Assembly (NCBI GenBank): GCA_029532415.1
Contig: JAQOTA010000053.1
Coordinates: 1,612,001 to 1,676,000 of the forward strand
Source: Marasmius tenuissimus
Lineage: Eukaryota; Basidiomycota; Agaricomycetes; Agaricales; Marasmiaceae
DNA: 64,000 nt
Direction: 5' to 3'
The position numbers and the translations under genes were made by a program. Below are positions 36,265-47,930 of this stretch, one piece after another. Within the stretch, counting starts at the first letter, position 1; each line of letters starts with the position of its first letter. Under the pieces are notes generated by a model. It was not told the DNA's origin, made no database searches, and saw only the letters and a list, made by a program, of their open reading frames with translations.

Positions 36265-36939
36265 CCTTCACTAGCGATTGAAGTCAAATGCAGAGAGGAA
36301 ATGAAGGAGATCAAGGTCATAACCCGAGTTTCGTGTTGCGGTTTGAATAGAGATCGTCGGCGCTGACACGTTTCGCATGACCCAGCACTGCGTGAGAACC
36401 CTAACCTTAAACGTTTCTTTTAAAAGTCTCGAGTCCTCGCTAAAATAATTTTTGCTAGTACCGATGCCACCTTCGCGGCTATCGAGCAAATTGTGTTCTC
36501 GACCACTCATTAACACTGGTAAAGTATCCATTGCATCCCACGTAACTCCCAGGGCAATCAAGGCATCGTGCGAACGGGTATTCGATTCCTAGAAGGGCGA
36601 CTTCCATTGACTCAATCGACACAATCTGAGATCAACTATGCTCTGTGTTGGAAGACAGGTCCGAACCCGCTGCCTATTACTGAAGCTGGTTAACGGGCCA
36701 AGGTTCAAACGTTCAACGACAGTGAGCGAACCGCATCTTCTATTTTTCTGCTACATGCACCTACTGAGTTCAGTTTCAATCAGACGACTGAGAACGGCTG
36801 ACTACTGGCCGGGCCGGACGAGACGCAATTGCCGGGGATCGAAATCTTACTTATGTACGTCGGTCCATCTTCCACACCTTTCTCAACAATCTCTCAAGGT
36901 TCACGTTGCCATCGCTCCCATACGTTCTCCTTCCGAAAG
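36265..36939. other. divergent promoter region
   Basis: Between the lipase and epoxide hydrolase starts. A minus-strand open stretch at 36271-36561 has no family resemblance. An in-frame ATG at 36853 could extend the hydrolase but gives unlikely sequence. Confidence 0.4.
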
Positions 36940-38283
36940 ATGGCAGGCATGGACGCGTTGTTAGCATGGGTCCCAGAGTCAGCTAGATCGGCCGTTCGTA
37001 CGAGATATCTTCGTGTCAACGACTTAAACCTCCATTTTCTGGAAGCCCTTCCTACTGCCACGCTCGCCGAGGAGTCAAAGCAGAGGCTTGTTATCCTTCT
37101 CCACGGATTCCCAGAACTCGGCTATTCATGGCGGAAAGTACTATACCCGTTATCAGAAGCAGGCTACCATGTCATTGCACCAGACCAACGCGGATATGGA
37201 CGCACTACCGTCGTCGACGAATCTGGAGGCCCAGCGGCACCTGTCAACGGCAAAATTCGCTTTGAGGACGACCTAGCCCCCTTTCGTATGATGAATTTGG
37301 TCAAGGACGTCGTCTCACTTGTTTACGCTCTAGGTTACGAATCAGCAGCAGCAGTTGTTGGCCATGATTTTGGATCCCTCGTCGCCGGGTATTGCTCGCT
37401 CATACGACCTGACGTATTTCGATCAGTGGTCATGATGAGTGCTCCATTTCCCGGTGCACCATTATTGCCGTGCTCCCGTAGTTCCAATGTTAGCGGAGGC
37501 CCCTCCTTGGGTGACATGGCAGCTGTCTTGAACCAGCAACTAGCCGCCCTCGACCCTCCCAGGAAGCACTATACCCTCTATTTCTCCAGTCCCGAGGCAA
37601 ACGAAGAACTGACGAACCCACCAGGAGGCCTGTCGTCTTTCCTGCAGGGGTACTTCCGCGCAAAGAGCGCCGATTGGGAAGGAAATCAACCTCATCCCCT
37701 ACTCTCACCATCGGCGGACAATTTAGCGACCATGCCGCGTTACTACATCATGTTATTGAATGAAACAATGCCCCAAGCAATCCGAGGGTGTCTTCAACAG
37801 CGAGTCGGAGATGAAGGCCACGATGACAGGGACACACCTCTAGCGTGGCTGCCTGATGAAGATTGTGCCGTATACATCGCAGAGTACGAGAGGACTGGGT
37901 TCCAGGGTGGATTGAATTGGTATCGTTGCATGACCGATGCGAAATGGTCGCTCGACCTGCAGATTTTCTCAGGTAAACGGATTTCGGTCCCAGCGATGTT
38001 CTTGTCTGGGAAACAGGACTGGGGCACCTACCAGTCACCCGGAACTGCCGACCGGATGCGAACGCGCATATGTGATCGCATGGAAGAGGAGAACTTCGTG
38101 CTCATCGCTGGAGCTGGGCATTGGGTGCAGCAAGAACAAAGTAGCGAGGTTGTGAAGCACTTACTCCGGTTTTTTAGCAAGGTACGCCCCACATCCACAT
38201 ACCGTAACGCTTTATTGATCGAACCTGAGGACATCCACAGAACAAGGAGCAAAGTCGTCTCCATTTGTGATGACTCTTTGTGA
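36940..38283 (+). CDS. epoxide hydrolase-like alpha/beta hydrolase
   Basis: Cytosolic alpha/beta hydrolase of the soluble epoxide hydrolase group, almost intronless. The oxyanion motif is HGFPELGYSWRKV. PDQRGYGRT matches the sEH G-Y-G loop. The nucleophile elbow is VVGHDFGSLVA with Asp as nucleophile; most relatives have GHDWG, so the flanking Trp is Phe here. SGKQDWGTY carries the likely charge-relay acid and AGAGHWVQQE the catalytic His. Lid tyrosines are present around the RYYIMLLNET region. The start is taken at 36940 (MAGMDALLAWVPE). Length is 447 residues if read through to 38283. A GTACGC...CACAG intron at 38182-38240 would instead give the shorter end SKNKEQSRLHL at 38270. Role: opening of epoxides in detoxification or lipid metabolism. 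Confidence 0.9.
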   Translation: MAGMDALLAWVPESARSAVRTRYLRVNDLNLHFLEALPTATLAEESKQRLVILLHGFPELGYSWRKVLYPLSEAGYHVIAPDQRGYGRTTVVDESGGPAAPVNGKIRFEDDLAPFRMMNLVKDVVSLVYALGYESAAAVVGHDFGSLVAGYCSLIRPDVFRSVVMMSAPFPGAPLLPCSRSSNVSGGPSLGDMAAVLNQQLAALDPPRKHYTLYFSSPEANEELTNPPGGLSSFLQGYFRAKSADWEGNQPHPLLSPSADNLATMPRYYIMLLNETMPQAIRGCLQQRVGDEGHDDRDTPLAWLPDEDCAVYIAEYERTGFQGGLNWYRCMTDAKWSLDLQIFSGKRISVPAMFLSGKQDWGTYQSPGTADRMRTRICDRMEEENFVLIAGAGHWVQQEQSSEVVKHLLRFFSKVRPTSTYRNALLIEPEDIHRTRSKVVSICDDSL

Positions 38284-38455
38284 CACTGTATGGTATGGTC
38301 TCGACTGGGAGATGGACGTGTTGGGTATGGAATTGACGGTCTCAAATACATTTAGTTGGTCTAGGCTGCAGGATTATACACAGATGTAACGTATCTCTAT
38401 CGATAAACAACTCGATCGGAATGTGCGCCTCCCCGACAAACTCGTGAAAAAAAAA

Positions 38456-39353
38456 TCAGGATCTTGACCGCAAGGCAGCCATCCGCCTGACAACCAACTG
38501 TTCGGCGTAAGACCACGTATCCTGTAAACCTCGGTACGGAGCTTCCCAGTTCAGTACTGGCTCTGGACGGGGCATGTAAACCATCCGAGGGTCGGTTATG
38601 GTCGGACGTTCTCGCTCCTCCTCATGTTCGTCCTCGATGATAAGACATAAGACTTGGAGCAAGGGCTTTGCAGACAGGATTCTCTCCAAAGTTGCCCTGT
38701 CTATATCCCAATGTCCAGCGTATATCGACAAGTGTGTAAGTGCAGGCAGAAACTGCAGCCTGTTTATCGCGAATGTTTCCTGGGTATCCCACATCCGGAG
38801 GTCGAGGTGTGAAAGTTGGGAACTCCATATTGAGTCTGATAATGATAGTCCCTGAAAGTTTTCCAATTCGATGGATAGCCGCCTTAACGGAAGGGGAGCG
38901 AGAAGGTGGGAAAGACCTATCGGCAGATGAGAATCTCGAAAGTCGACCCAACAGGCGAGGCAGGTCACGCCCGTACAGCGTTCCAGTATTCGCGCAGCGT
39001 CGTGGGGGGTGATGGAGACCGTCAAGCAGAGTCTCTTGACATGTTGTGCAAAGAAAGGTCGAGGTAACATGTCCATGGTTCGTAAAAATAAGGCGGCGTC
39101 GTCAGAACCCAGCGTAACCATCTCATAAATCACAGGAAGGATCCTGTCATCTCGGCGGTAAGTACACGGTACGTTATGTGACGCTAGCTGACACTAGTCG
39201 TCCGCAAGGCGCGATGAGGACTCACCAATCTCTGACCTGTCGCGACACCAATGCCAGTTGTGGTCCATCGCTGAAATAAGCTGCAAGCTCGAATATTGAG
39301 CGAACTAATTCGACGGGGAGGTCCTGAATGGGAAACGTCGTAAAGCTGCACAT
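38456..39353 (-). CDS. F-box protein
   Basis: The ATG at 39353 opens MCSFTTFPIQDLPVELVRS and runs into IFELAAY, a typical mushroom F-box, then VSRQVRDW. One intron, with GTGAGT donor and GATGACAG acceptor around 39148-39228, leads to ILPVIYEMVTLGS. The rest is a leucine-rich, irregular repeat region: LCLTVSITPHDAARI, LAPLPLRRLSIELENFQG, SHLDLRMWDTQETF and LPALTHLSIYAGHWDID. The stop is at 38456. Such proteins recruit targets to SCF ubiquitin ligases; the target is unknown. The family is hugely expanded in Agaricomycetes. Upstream in-frame sequence to 39524 has no ATG, so the start is reasonably secure. Confidence 0.85.
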
Positions 39354-40956
39354 CCACTCGTAAGTGGGACAGTGGTCCGCAGTCGTTCGTGGTGGTCGAG
39401 AGCAAGTTAATAGCGAGCTGTCTCCGGCACTATGCTCTGACGAAGAACTTCCGAGGGGATCGATGGCGGAATGATTTTCTCGAAAGGGGTGAAATTGAAC
39501 TTGTATTTCATTATCAATCGTCACATGGCCGCAGGCAGGACCAGGACTTTAAGATGCATCATCAATGCCTTGATGTTACATTCTTGGGCGTCTTGGGAGT
39601 CCGAATATAGGCTTTGAAGAATAGCAATGGAGGTAATGAGCTTCGGGTTCCATCAAGCAGCCGAAATTAGACGCACATCTTCTCTCGTGCGGGTTTGAGA
39701 GGTTAACGAGAGGCACAATACTTCATGACGGTCGTTTCATGGTTCGGATCACCACATTTTATCAGATAACCAGATTCAGCAGGACGCCGACATGACCCTT
39801 GTAGACCCTTGTCCACTCAGGCCCCGTCCCATGCGAGACTTAACCTGAGGTCGGTCGGGGTCAACGGTACCGCAGCATGATTTTGCTCAAGTTTCTCCGC
39901 ATCAATCAGAGTTTTAAGCATCTGCAATCCTGTATTTTCTTTTCGTGCTTGGACGCCTGACATCACTCGTCAGTCGCTGCCGAAGATGAGGCGGAGAGTC
40001 CATACCCAAATATTGAAAACAGCGAGACAAAACACAAAGGATACGAGAAGCCCTTTGCAGAACATCAAATCGCAAACTCGGTCGTTTCGCCGTTGGCAGA
40101 AAAAACACCTGGTTTTTACTCTGTAGGGTGTAGGGCACCCCAAAAAACGGTTATCTCGTCGCGAGGCGAAGTGAGAGCGCTTCTGTATGTCGTCGCCACG
40201 GTACCGTCGATTTTGGTTCTTCGAAGCACCGAAACTCATCAACTGTATCCAATTCTGCCATCAACCCATGCCTCACGCCTCGTGTAAGGCCTTGAAGCCT
40301 GAATGTGAAGCCATCGACTGCAGGTCATGTCTGAGCAGTGATATCGCCTGCGAGCTGGAAGTGTCGTTGACAGTGTGATGAATCTGAAAGCGACCGAATC
40401 GATACGCTGACAGCTGCAAGAAAATAGTCAGTGGGTCACTGGGTGGAAAGCTGAACGAACCTTATTTGACATTTGCTGAATTGAGGTCGCACGTCGATAC
40501 CACTGCCAGAAATGAGTCTGCAGCTCTGCTGCGTACTTGCTCGAGAGAAGTCTCTTGATTGGGGGCGTACCGGTCATGGCTCGGCGTTCGAGACTTGGGT
40601 ATTTTCGTGGGCGTCTAAATGTACGAGGGAGATAAACGAGCGTCTACACTTTCACTACCTGGGCGAACGTCGCCCTCGGAATCAACTCGAAGGTCAAAGT
40701 CTCAAGTGCACTGGCTGAGCATGGGAGCGACCATGTGAGTCCGTGGTTAGAGAAATGCAGAACATATTCCGTCCGGTAGGAAAGCTCGCTTTCCGCCCGA
40801 CTCTCGGTCAGAAACGATACAGTTGCCTAAGGAGATCCAAACTCAGGATATCTTCTGGATCCAATGGATAGAATTAGGAGAAATATTACAAGTGCAGTGG
40901 TATCATCACGTCTTGAAAGCTGTAATGTTCATGGTCGTATCTGGTCGTGAGTTTTT
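39354..40956. other. gene-poor interval
   Basis: No gene recognised. Short open stretches (for example 39970-40242 minus, with a hydrophobic run near its end) lack splice partners and family resemblance. Confidence 0.4.
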
Positions 40957-41860
40957 CTAGAAGATAACGTCGTCATCTTTGCTACTGAGCAAGTCGGTCC
41001 CCCCTTCTTCGTCAAGCTCTTGTAGCACAGGAGCCGATTCCTGCTTTTTCTCGGCTTCTTGACGTGCGGCTGTGTCCCTTTTCTTCTTTCCCTGCACTTT
41101 CTTGAGTCTGTCGTGGGTGTTAAGATGGACGCTGGACTGTAAAATTCTTGATCTCACCTGAAGAACTCCTCCCTGTCCATTTCATCCAGCTCACTCATAA
41201 TATATTTGATCGTGTTCTCCAAACGAGGTATGACTACGTGCTCGATTGCGTTGACTCGACGATTGGTCGCACGAATGACTTCGTCGAGAATTGTGAATGC
41301 CGTCTGAAGAGATGCTAGCTCGACTAGGGTCTCGATTGCCTTTGCGTACACTTCTTTTGCACGGAGAACCTGCTGACCACCACGACCCAATCCAGTGAGA
41401 TTGAAATCTAGGTTGGAATGAGCATGAATTGGGCATTGTTCTTTGCCAGAGACCTACCTGAACCAGCGACACGGTCAACCTCGAAAGCCGGTAGTACAAC
41501 ACCCGATACGTTCTCCTGCTTTGACTTGACCTTAAATGTCGCTGATTTCGCCTGTTCTTGGACGAGATACGAGATATCTCCTGTCGCATAAGTGACCTCG
41601 GCCATCGAGAGGGACGCCAGCTGCATGACTCTCCCCATCTTCCTCTTTGCCTAAGAGAGATATGAGCATTGTGCATCACCCATAGTGAGATTACTCACCT
41701 CGTCGACCTTCTTCAAGATCGCCCGAAATCTGGTCGTAAGAGCATCCCTTTTCTTCGCTAGTAGAGAATGGCCGGTCTGAGCACCCTTCAGTCTAAGCTT
41801 GGTATTGGTAAGAGCCATTCGCGTTGCGAAGACATTCTCCCTAGCACCAGTTCCCGCCAT
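40957..41860 (-). CDS. VMA8: V-type proton ATPase subunit D
   Basis: Central-stalk subunit of the vacuolar H+-ATPase V1 sector, a long coiled-coil rotor that couples ATP hydrolysis to proton transport. The start is the ATG at 41860. The N-terminal helix reads [20 protein letters not shown] and [19 protein letters not shown], diagnostic for the family. The second helix follows: [20 protein letters not shown] then [20 protein letters not shown]. Four exons splice in frame, with introns near 41649-41697, 41410-41457 and 41105-41159. The C-terminal tail is charged ([18 protein letters not shown]) and ends SSKDDDVIF. Length is near 260 residues, as expected. Confidence 0.96.
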
Positions 41861-42181
41861 TTCGCTCTGAATTCAAGCTGAAGATGCTGTGTGCGATGGT
41901 TATGGATCGGACAAAGTCCAAAGAAGGTGATGTCAGCTCACTGAGAGATCACCCGTGGGAAATCCAAAGCTGCAGGCTCGGCCCTGTAGCTTTTCTTCTT
42001 ATTCTAGGTTCTACTCACCAACTCGAGCTCTTTCCATATTCCCTTCGCTTTGTGGCATCTGTGATACCTTATAATAGCTTCCAACATTCATCCAGACGAC
42101 AAGTCCTCGGAATGAACCCAAAACGACATCCATAACTGGTTCCCCCTATCAAGTGACTGACCCTGACAGGTTCTCCCCAGC
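41861..42181. other. divergent intergenic region
   Basis: Promoter interval between VMA8 and the DUF6533-type gene; nothing else seen. Confidence 0.45.
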
Positions 42182-43549
42182 ATGCTCATGCCACGCCCAC
42201 CGACGACCGAACTACTCGTTCTCTCGATTTTGAGCTATTGTGCTATAGCTGTTCTCATCTGGGATGTTCTTATATCTATAAAGAAGGAGTATACTCTAAT
42301 TTGGAGGTGCGTGCTATAATTTTATCGTCTCGTTCTATTTGAGCTGACGAGCTGTGACCATTTTTCTCTATTTTTGATCAACCAGGAGCCCATGGACGCG
42401 TACGACTATCCTATACTTGCTGTGCAGATACTATCCAATCATCGCGCAAAGGTCAGGCAGGAATTCATTACTTCACATCTCATGGCTCTGAAAAGTTCCG
42501 TTCTACTTAGCATCCATGTCTATTTTCCGCGGTCCACAAGCAACACATCAGCAGCGACCCAGCTGATTCTTTGCAGGAGAGTGCACTGGTTCGGAGCCAT
42601 CAACTCCCTGGTTTTTTTCTGCATATTGGAACTCGTATTCCTCTTTCGAGGTATGTGTTCAACTGTCATCAGGGTTTCGAATCCATTCGTCTAATCTGCT
42701 CACAGTATATCACCTCTACGGCCGGTCGTCAAAGTATGCCAGGATCCTCCTACCCGTTGTTTTGACTAGTGTGGGGATGCAGACTACGGGGTGCCTCCTC
42801 TCTTTGCATATGCAGTACGGCCCTGGTTGCTCTGGAACAGGTTCTATGTCTTCGGCGGGATTATTCTTGTACGCCCGTGCCTTTTGGTCTACTTTCGGTT
42901 ACTCACAATCTTTCGCAGAGCCGGTACTGCCCTCGCCTTTTCGACCATAATTCTAACATCTACTGTCAAACTCTCCCGGAAGCTCAAGGCACGAGGACGA
43001 GGGGTAGTAGAGCCTGCAGTGACCCGCATAATGATTCGAGACAACGTCTTCTTTCCTGTTATCATGACCGGTCAGTACTCAAGATCTCATACTCTCTCCG
43101 ACGCGTCCTTCCATTCTGATCCGCGCATAGTCACCTGTGTTCCTCCTACAGTTTTCGGGATCAAATTGGGCCTGCAGAACCTCTTGGTTTGGGAAGCTGG
43201 CTTCATGTTCGTGCACTCTTTCTTGCTGTGCTCTCGCTGTCACCAAAGGCTTATTCCCGCCTGCAGATATATCAATGTGCTCCTCCCCCTCGTCGTTCGT
43301 CTTTTCTTTCTCCAGATGGACGTCGCTGACACACGGTCCTTGATCCAGGTCTGCAGATTGATAATCCATGTTCGCGAATCGGACCGTCCTCGGGTCGAAA
43401 GGGAACCTCATAATTGTGCTGCGACAGGCCTCGGTACCGGGGCTACGCCGACCACAGACTGCTACTCATTCGAGCTCCACGAAATGTCAGCTGCCTCAAC
43501 ATCGAGTCGCCAGACGTTTCCCAGTACCAGAACTTCAAATTTGGAATAG
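42182..43549 (+). CDS. DUF6533-type seven-helix membrane protein
   Basis: A member of a basidiomycete-expanded family of GPCR-like membrane proteins. The DUF6533 signature is seen in exons 1 and 2: a first helix (LLVLSILSYCAIAVLIWDVL), then ISIKKEYTLIWRSPWTRTTI and LYLLCRYYPIIAQ. Later exons give WFGAINSLVFFCILELVFLF, YARILLPVVLTSVGMQTTG, FSTIILTSTVKLSRKL and MIRDNVFFPVIM, matching the usual helix order and the conserved RDN/RDG motif before helix 6. The tail CRLIIHVRESDRPRVER is typical of the C-terminus. Introns at 42306-42387 and 42456-42574 are clear. The joint near 42830-42900 and the last two introns are uncertain. The ligand and function of the family are unknown. Confidence 0.7.
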
Positions 43550-43713
43550 TCTGACATGAGGACTACCATAGTAGGGTTCAGAATGTACACCAAACTGCGT
43601 CATCATATAATGTACACTAATGTAGCTCCGTGTCACAAAAGTACATAGATCACAGGATAGAGATGAGGGTATACGAATCAAAAGGGGTGCATACGGAAGC
43701 GCGAAGGGAGACG

Positions 43714-46700
43714 CTAGTCCTCCACAAGTAGGCCACTGACTTCATCTTCCTCCTCCTCATCCTCATCGTCGAAGATAGAGTCGTTAGGGATCGTGGAAGC
43801 CGATAGATTTGGTTGACTTTCGTCGTCATCGTCGGTCGTGTGGCTTGATCTTCAGTAGGGCATGTGAGCCGTGGTTTATGAATGCGACGACCTTTACATA
43901 CCTTGTTCTATTGCTGACGCGCGGAGTGGCTTCCGCGTCGTCGTCGTCCTCATCAGTTTCCTCTATACGGTTGGTGACCAAGTCAAGAGTGGGCTCCGGG
44001 GCAGGCCTTCTCGTCGCACTAAACAGGGGGAGAGGGTCAGAAACCATACCCAACATGATTGGACACACGACTTACGCTCGTTTGGGCATGGTCCTCGTTG
44101 GCGCACTTGATTGTGGTGGTGTGCTACCAGCGCGATCAGTTTCGTCTTCATCATAGCTATCTTCATCTTCCGATGTCGATACCCGGCGCTTCCTACGTGT
44201 GAAGAAGATGCGGTCAGAATCTGTTACATAGCTCAAGTGAACAGACACATACTTTGCCTTTGCCTTGCCCCTCCTGGTCCTATCCGAGGGGCCCTCGCCG
44301 TCTGTCGTCGTCGAAGTAACACTCATGGATCTCCTGAAGCAAGGATACTTAGTCAGCTGTCAAACAGTGGGCGCTGAGAAGTTAGGATACCTCTTCCTCC
44401 CGCTCCTTTCGACGGGCTCAACAACCTCGTCGTCTTCCGGAATGAGATTGTCGACTTCTTCAAAGAGATTGTTGAAGTCCTCCAATGCTCTGTACTGATT
44501 CTCATCGAAATCTCTGAGCTGCTCTTCGTATTTCTTGACGAATGCATCCTCAAACTTTTTGAAGGCAGTCTTGGCCACCGTATCGCGAGGAGGTCGACTC
44601 TGTTGAGAATGAGAACAATGTTCCATAGGTCGAGGAGATGGGTAGTGAATTGACGTACGGCGCGCAGATACTTCACCCAAACCTTGAGATGGACCAATTG
44701 CCGTTCATCGATGGCGTCCGGAAGGTTGAGCTTGGGAAGCACTTGGAATAGGACTTTCCGGAACTCCTCTAATCAGGCCTGGTCAGTTTCGCAACAGAAA
44801 TGACTCAAGAGCGAGGCGCACTTGAGTGTTCTTCGTGGAGTTTGCCTTTGGCGAGCTCCCGAGTGATCTCCAACGCCGTCTCGAACTGGAGGATTGGATC
44901 GCCCTTGTCCGCTCTACCAAGAAAACTCTGAGTCCTCGCTGGTGGCGGGGAGAGAAGGCGGGATGCTCACAAGACAATACCGGGATCAGTCCACTCAGCG
45001 AACATAGACCCAATCTGAAGCATCGGGACCATGTCTTCGTCATCATCCTTCGTGTAATGCAGTATGCATAACTCTTCGAGTGTTGGCAAAAAGATCTGAT
45101 GTACGAGCATCAGGAAGTGGTTAGAGATGAATAGACTCCAACCACGTACAGAGTTTATATGAGCCTGGTTCGCCGGATTCAAACGGCAGAACATAGGTAT
45201 GAAGTAATGTAAACATTGGCGCAAAGCATGGTTGTTGGCGCTTGATGGTCGGAAATACATGACAACAAGTCTCTGAAGAAGCTAGTAGAGATATTCAGAC
45301 AGGGAACCGACGCCGGACAAGTCAGTCTCACCATTTTGTTTACAAGAACGCCGGCGAGGGCAAATTTCGCAAGTCCTCCACCAAGCACAGCCTGCATCTT
45401 AGCTGACCTTTCGTTGTCGAGAAGATTGGTGAAAAAACTGATATACCGCTCCTCCTGTATGGTCAGCATGAGTATACCGCTGAGCTCCTTTCAAAGACGT
45501 GTGCTTGCCGCTTCACTCGACAGTATCCTGTTCGAGTACACTATCAATATGTCGAAAACGGCGCGAAGCATATGCAGCTTCATGTCCTCGGATGTTTCGC
45601 TGCGCTCGATCTGGACATAAAAGAAGTTGATCCACCTGACACCCATTTCCTTAAGAAAATCGAATTCAGTCTCAGCGAAGGTCAAACGCAAAGTCGAGCT
45701 CACCTCGTCGATCAAACACATGAGAGCCAGGCATAACGTAGCCTTTTCACGAAAAGCAATTTCTTTGCGGGCAAGACAGGGAGCGATCAAATTGTTTCGA
45801 ACCGCGTCCAACAACGCGTGCTCGCTAAGAGGCTGAGGTCATGGCGCGGTCAGCGTGGAAAGGAATGTTGCATAGAGGAGCCTACCCCGTTTATTCGCTC
45901 CAAGCATCCCTCGAGCAGTGTTAGGCAAACTAATATCTTTTCGTCTTCGTGTTCTTGTTCTGCGGGTGTCATCTCTTCACGCGACTTTGTTCTAGATCCG
46001 GAGGTTCCGGGAGTTTGGTCGAAGCTTGCATCAGGATCATCCTCTATCTGCAGAGAAAACGATCGTAAGTAAATGATTTGATTAGGGGGGGTGGGGGGGA
46101 GCACTCACAGGGGGTTCGTCCTCTTCCTCTTGAGGAGGATCTCGAATGTACTCTATTATGCCCACCACTCGTCGAATGAGGTCACCCTCAGAGTTTGACA
46201 GAACCCTGAAGACGTCGAGGCAGACCGGTACATGCCTCGGTGTCAGCCCTTTGACAAGGAGATTTTCTGACGAAAGATCAGAAGCCGAACGGCGGAATCG
46301 CAAAGTGTCTCACCAATCAGCGTGTGCATTTTTCGTCGACCAGCCTCATCCTGGTAATCCAATCTTACGGCCAGTTTCAACATTTCCTGCAGTATCATTT
46401 CATAATTGTCTTTTTCGTCTTGTCTGTCAACTCGCGCTTCATCGTCAAGTTCGACCTCTCCCGCCTCTTCGTCACGGATGAGGATGAACAGTTGTTCGTA
46501 GACATGTTCGATGCGGAAAGCGAGCGCAGTGACCTCGGGAAGTACTTCCTCTTTTCGATCACGTTTGTTGACAGCGTCACAATGCTCGACAAACACGCGA
46601 ATCATGAACGCCTTCTCGGGCGTCAGGGAGCCCCAAAATGTCTCTGGACGACCATTAGACGTTGGTCATCCAGTAAAAAGCACCGGCGTACCTTTGAAGC

Positions 46701-47930
46701 TGATGCTCTCAAAGATATGAGGTAGTTCGGCAAAGACACCGAGAAGCATATCGTTTGCAACTTTGTTCTCCATCAGGTCGAACCTCTCCAGCAACCTCGT
46801 GACCTGAGTCACCATATCGAGCTCTTCATCTCCTAACGCTCTCATCCAAACTTCAATCAACCCGGCTGCTGCGCTTCTGACGGTGGATTCACGGTCCCCG
46901 AATCCGTTTTTACAGATCGATTCCCTTTGTGCAATGGTGAGGTTGGCAGGATGGTGTGGGACCTTGTCATTCGCAGACAAATCCCTGTTCAGTACGTGCG
47001 AGAAAACCAATTTGCGGACCGTAGGTTCTGTGTCCTTCGTACGGTCGACAATCGCGGGTAAGGAGGCTGCTGTGATTGGTATGTTCATCACAATCGCTCG
47101 ACGTACTTCCCTAGGGTTGTACGATGAGTGTCTCTTGAATATTTTTTGGGGAGCGGGGGACGCACCATGACGGATCGTAAGCCAAACCATCCAACAAGAT
47201 TTCCAGGAGACGTGGATCTTCCTCAGTCTGGGAGAATTTGCCCAAAGCTATCGCTGCCTGAGTGCGAACACTGGTCTCCTTGTCGGTAAGACGCTCGAGA
47301 AGCACAGTGTAAAGACGATCATATATATCCTGACTGTAGACCTATCAGACAAACATACGATAGGGAAAACAAACACGCACTCAATCTCGCCCAGTACAAA
47401 GACAATCTCAGCACAAATGAGTACTGAGCGATACCTAACCACCTTGTCCTTCGCACCGCATCCGTTGTTGAGAAGGTATTCCACAACGTTGTCTGTAAAC
47501 CGCGAGGCAGCGGTATCCATGCTCGTATTGTCCATGTCATCCTCATCCGTGAGTACTGTTAAAAAGACATGTGTACAATGAGAACTTTCCTTCTCACAAG
47601 TAGACACCGCTACGCACCTCGGTCATTCATATGTTTGAAATAATTGGCGAGAAACTTCACGGCCCTATCGGCCTGTACGACGCCCTTCTTGAACGCGAGG
47701 ACGGTATTGAGTATGTCGAACATCGTCTTCTTAAACTCGTTTTCGCCGAGCATCTTGACACCATTGCGATGAGGTTCTATGATCCCTACAGCCTTGTTGT
47801 GTAATTTGTAGAGGGCTATAATGTTTTTCTGGTGATTGAGGGAGGTGTTTTGGGCTTGACCAAAGATTTCCCGAATATCTTGGGATAATCCATGAAGTTG
47901 GGAGCTTCTGTCTTTGGCCACGCTGGGCAT
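43714..47930 (-). CDS. YCG1: condensin complex subunit 3 (CAP-G / Ycg1)
   Basis: HEAT-repeat subunit of condensin that binds DNA with the kleisin Brn1 and drives mitotic chromosome compaction. The start is the ATG at 47930 (MPSVAKDRSSQLHGLSQDI). HEAT units include YLLNNGCGAKDKVVRYRSV, LTDKETSVRTQAAIALGKF, EVRRAIVMNIPITAASLPA and GFGDRESTVRSAAAGLIEVW. The C-terminal Cnd3 domain is visible at ERYISFFTNLLDNERSAKMQ and MYFRPSSANNHALRQCLHYF. The tail is long and acidic with Ser/Asp tracts (STSEDEDSYDEDETDRAG) and ends SGLLVED at 43714. About fifteen introns are all spliceable in frame. The intron near 46050-46110 carries the long C/G runs listed separately. Confidence 0.94.
46085..46099. repeat. 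poly-G/poly-C tract inside an intron
   Basis: Two runs of seven G separated by one T, lying within an intron of the condensin subunit gene. Confidence 0.6.

Noticed and set aside
36560..36600. TATTCGATTCC resembling a tRNA B-box
   Set aside because: No matching A-box, acceptor stem or anticodon arm could be folded upstream.
43079..43411. Minus-strand open frame of 110 codons across the DUF6533-type gene
   Set aside because: It lies antisense to exons with clear family motifs and has no resemblance to a protein family.
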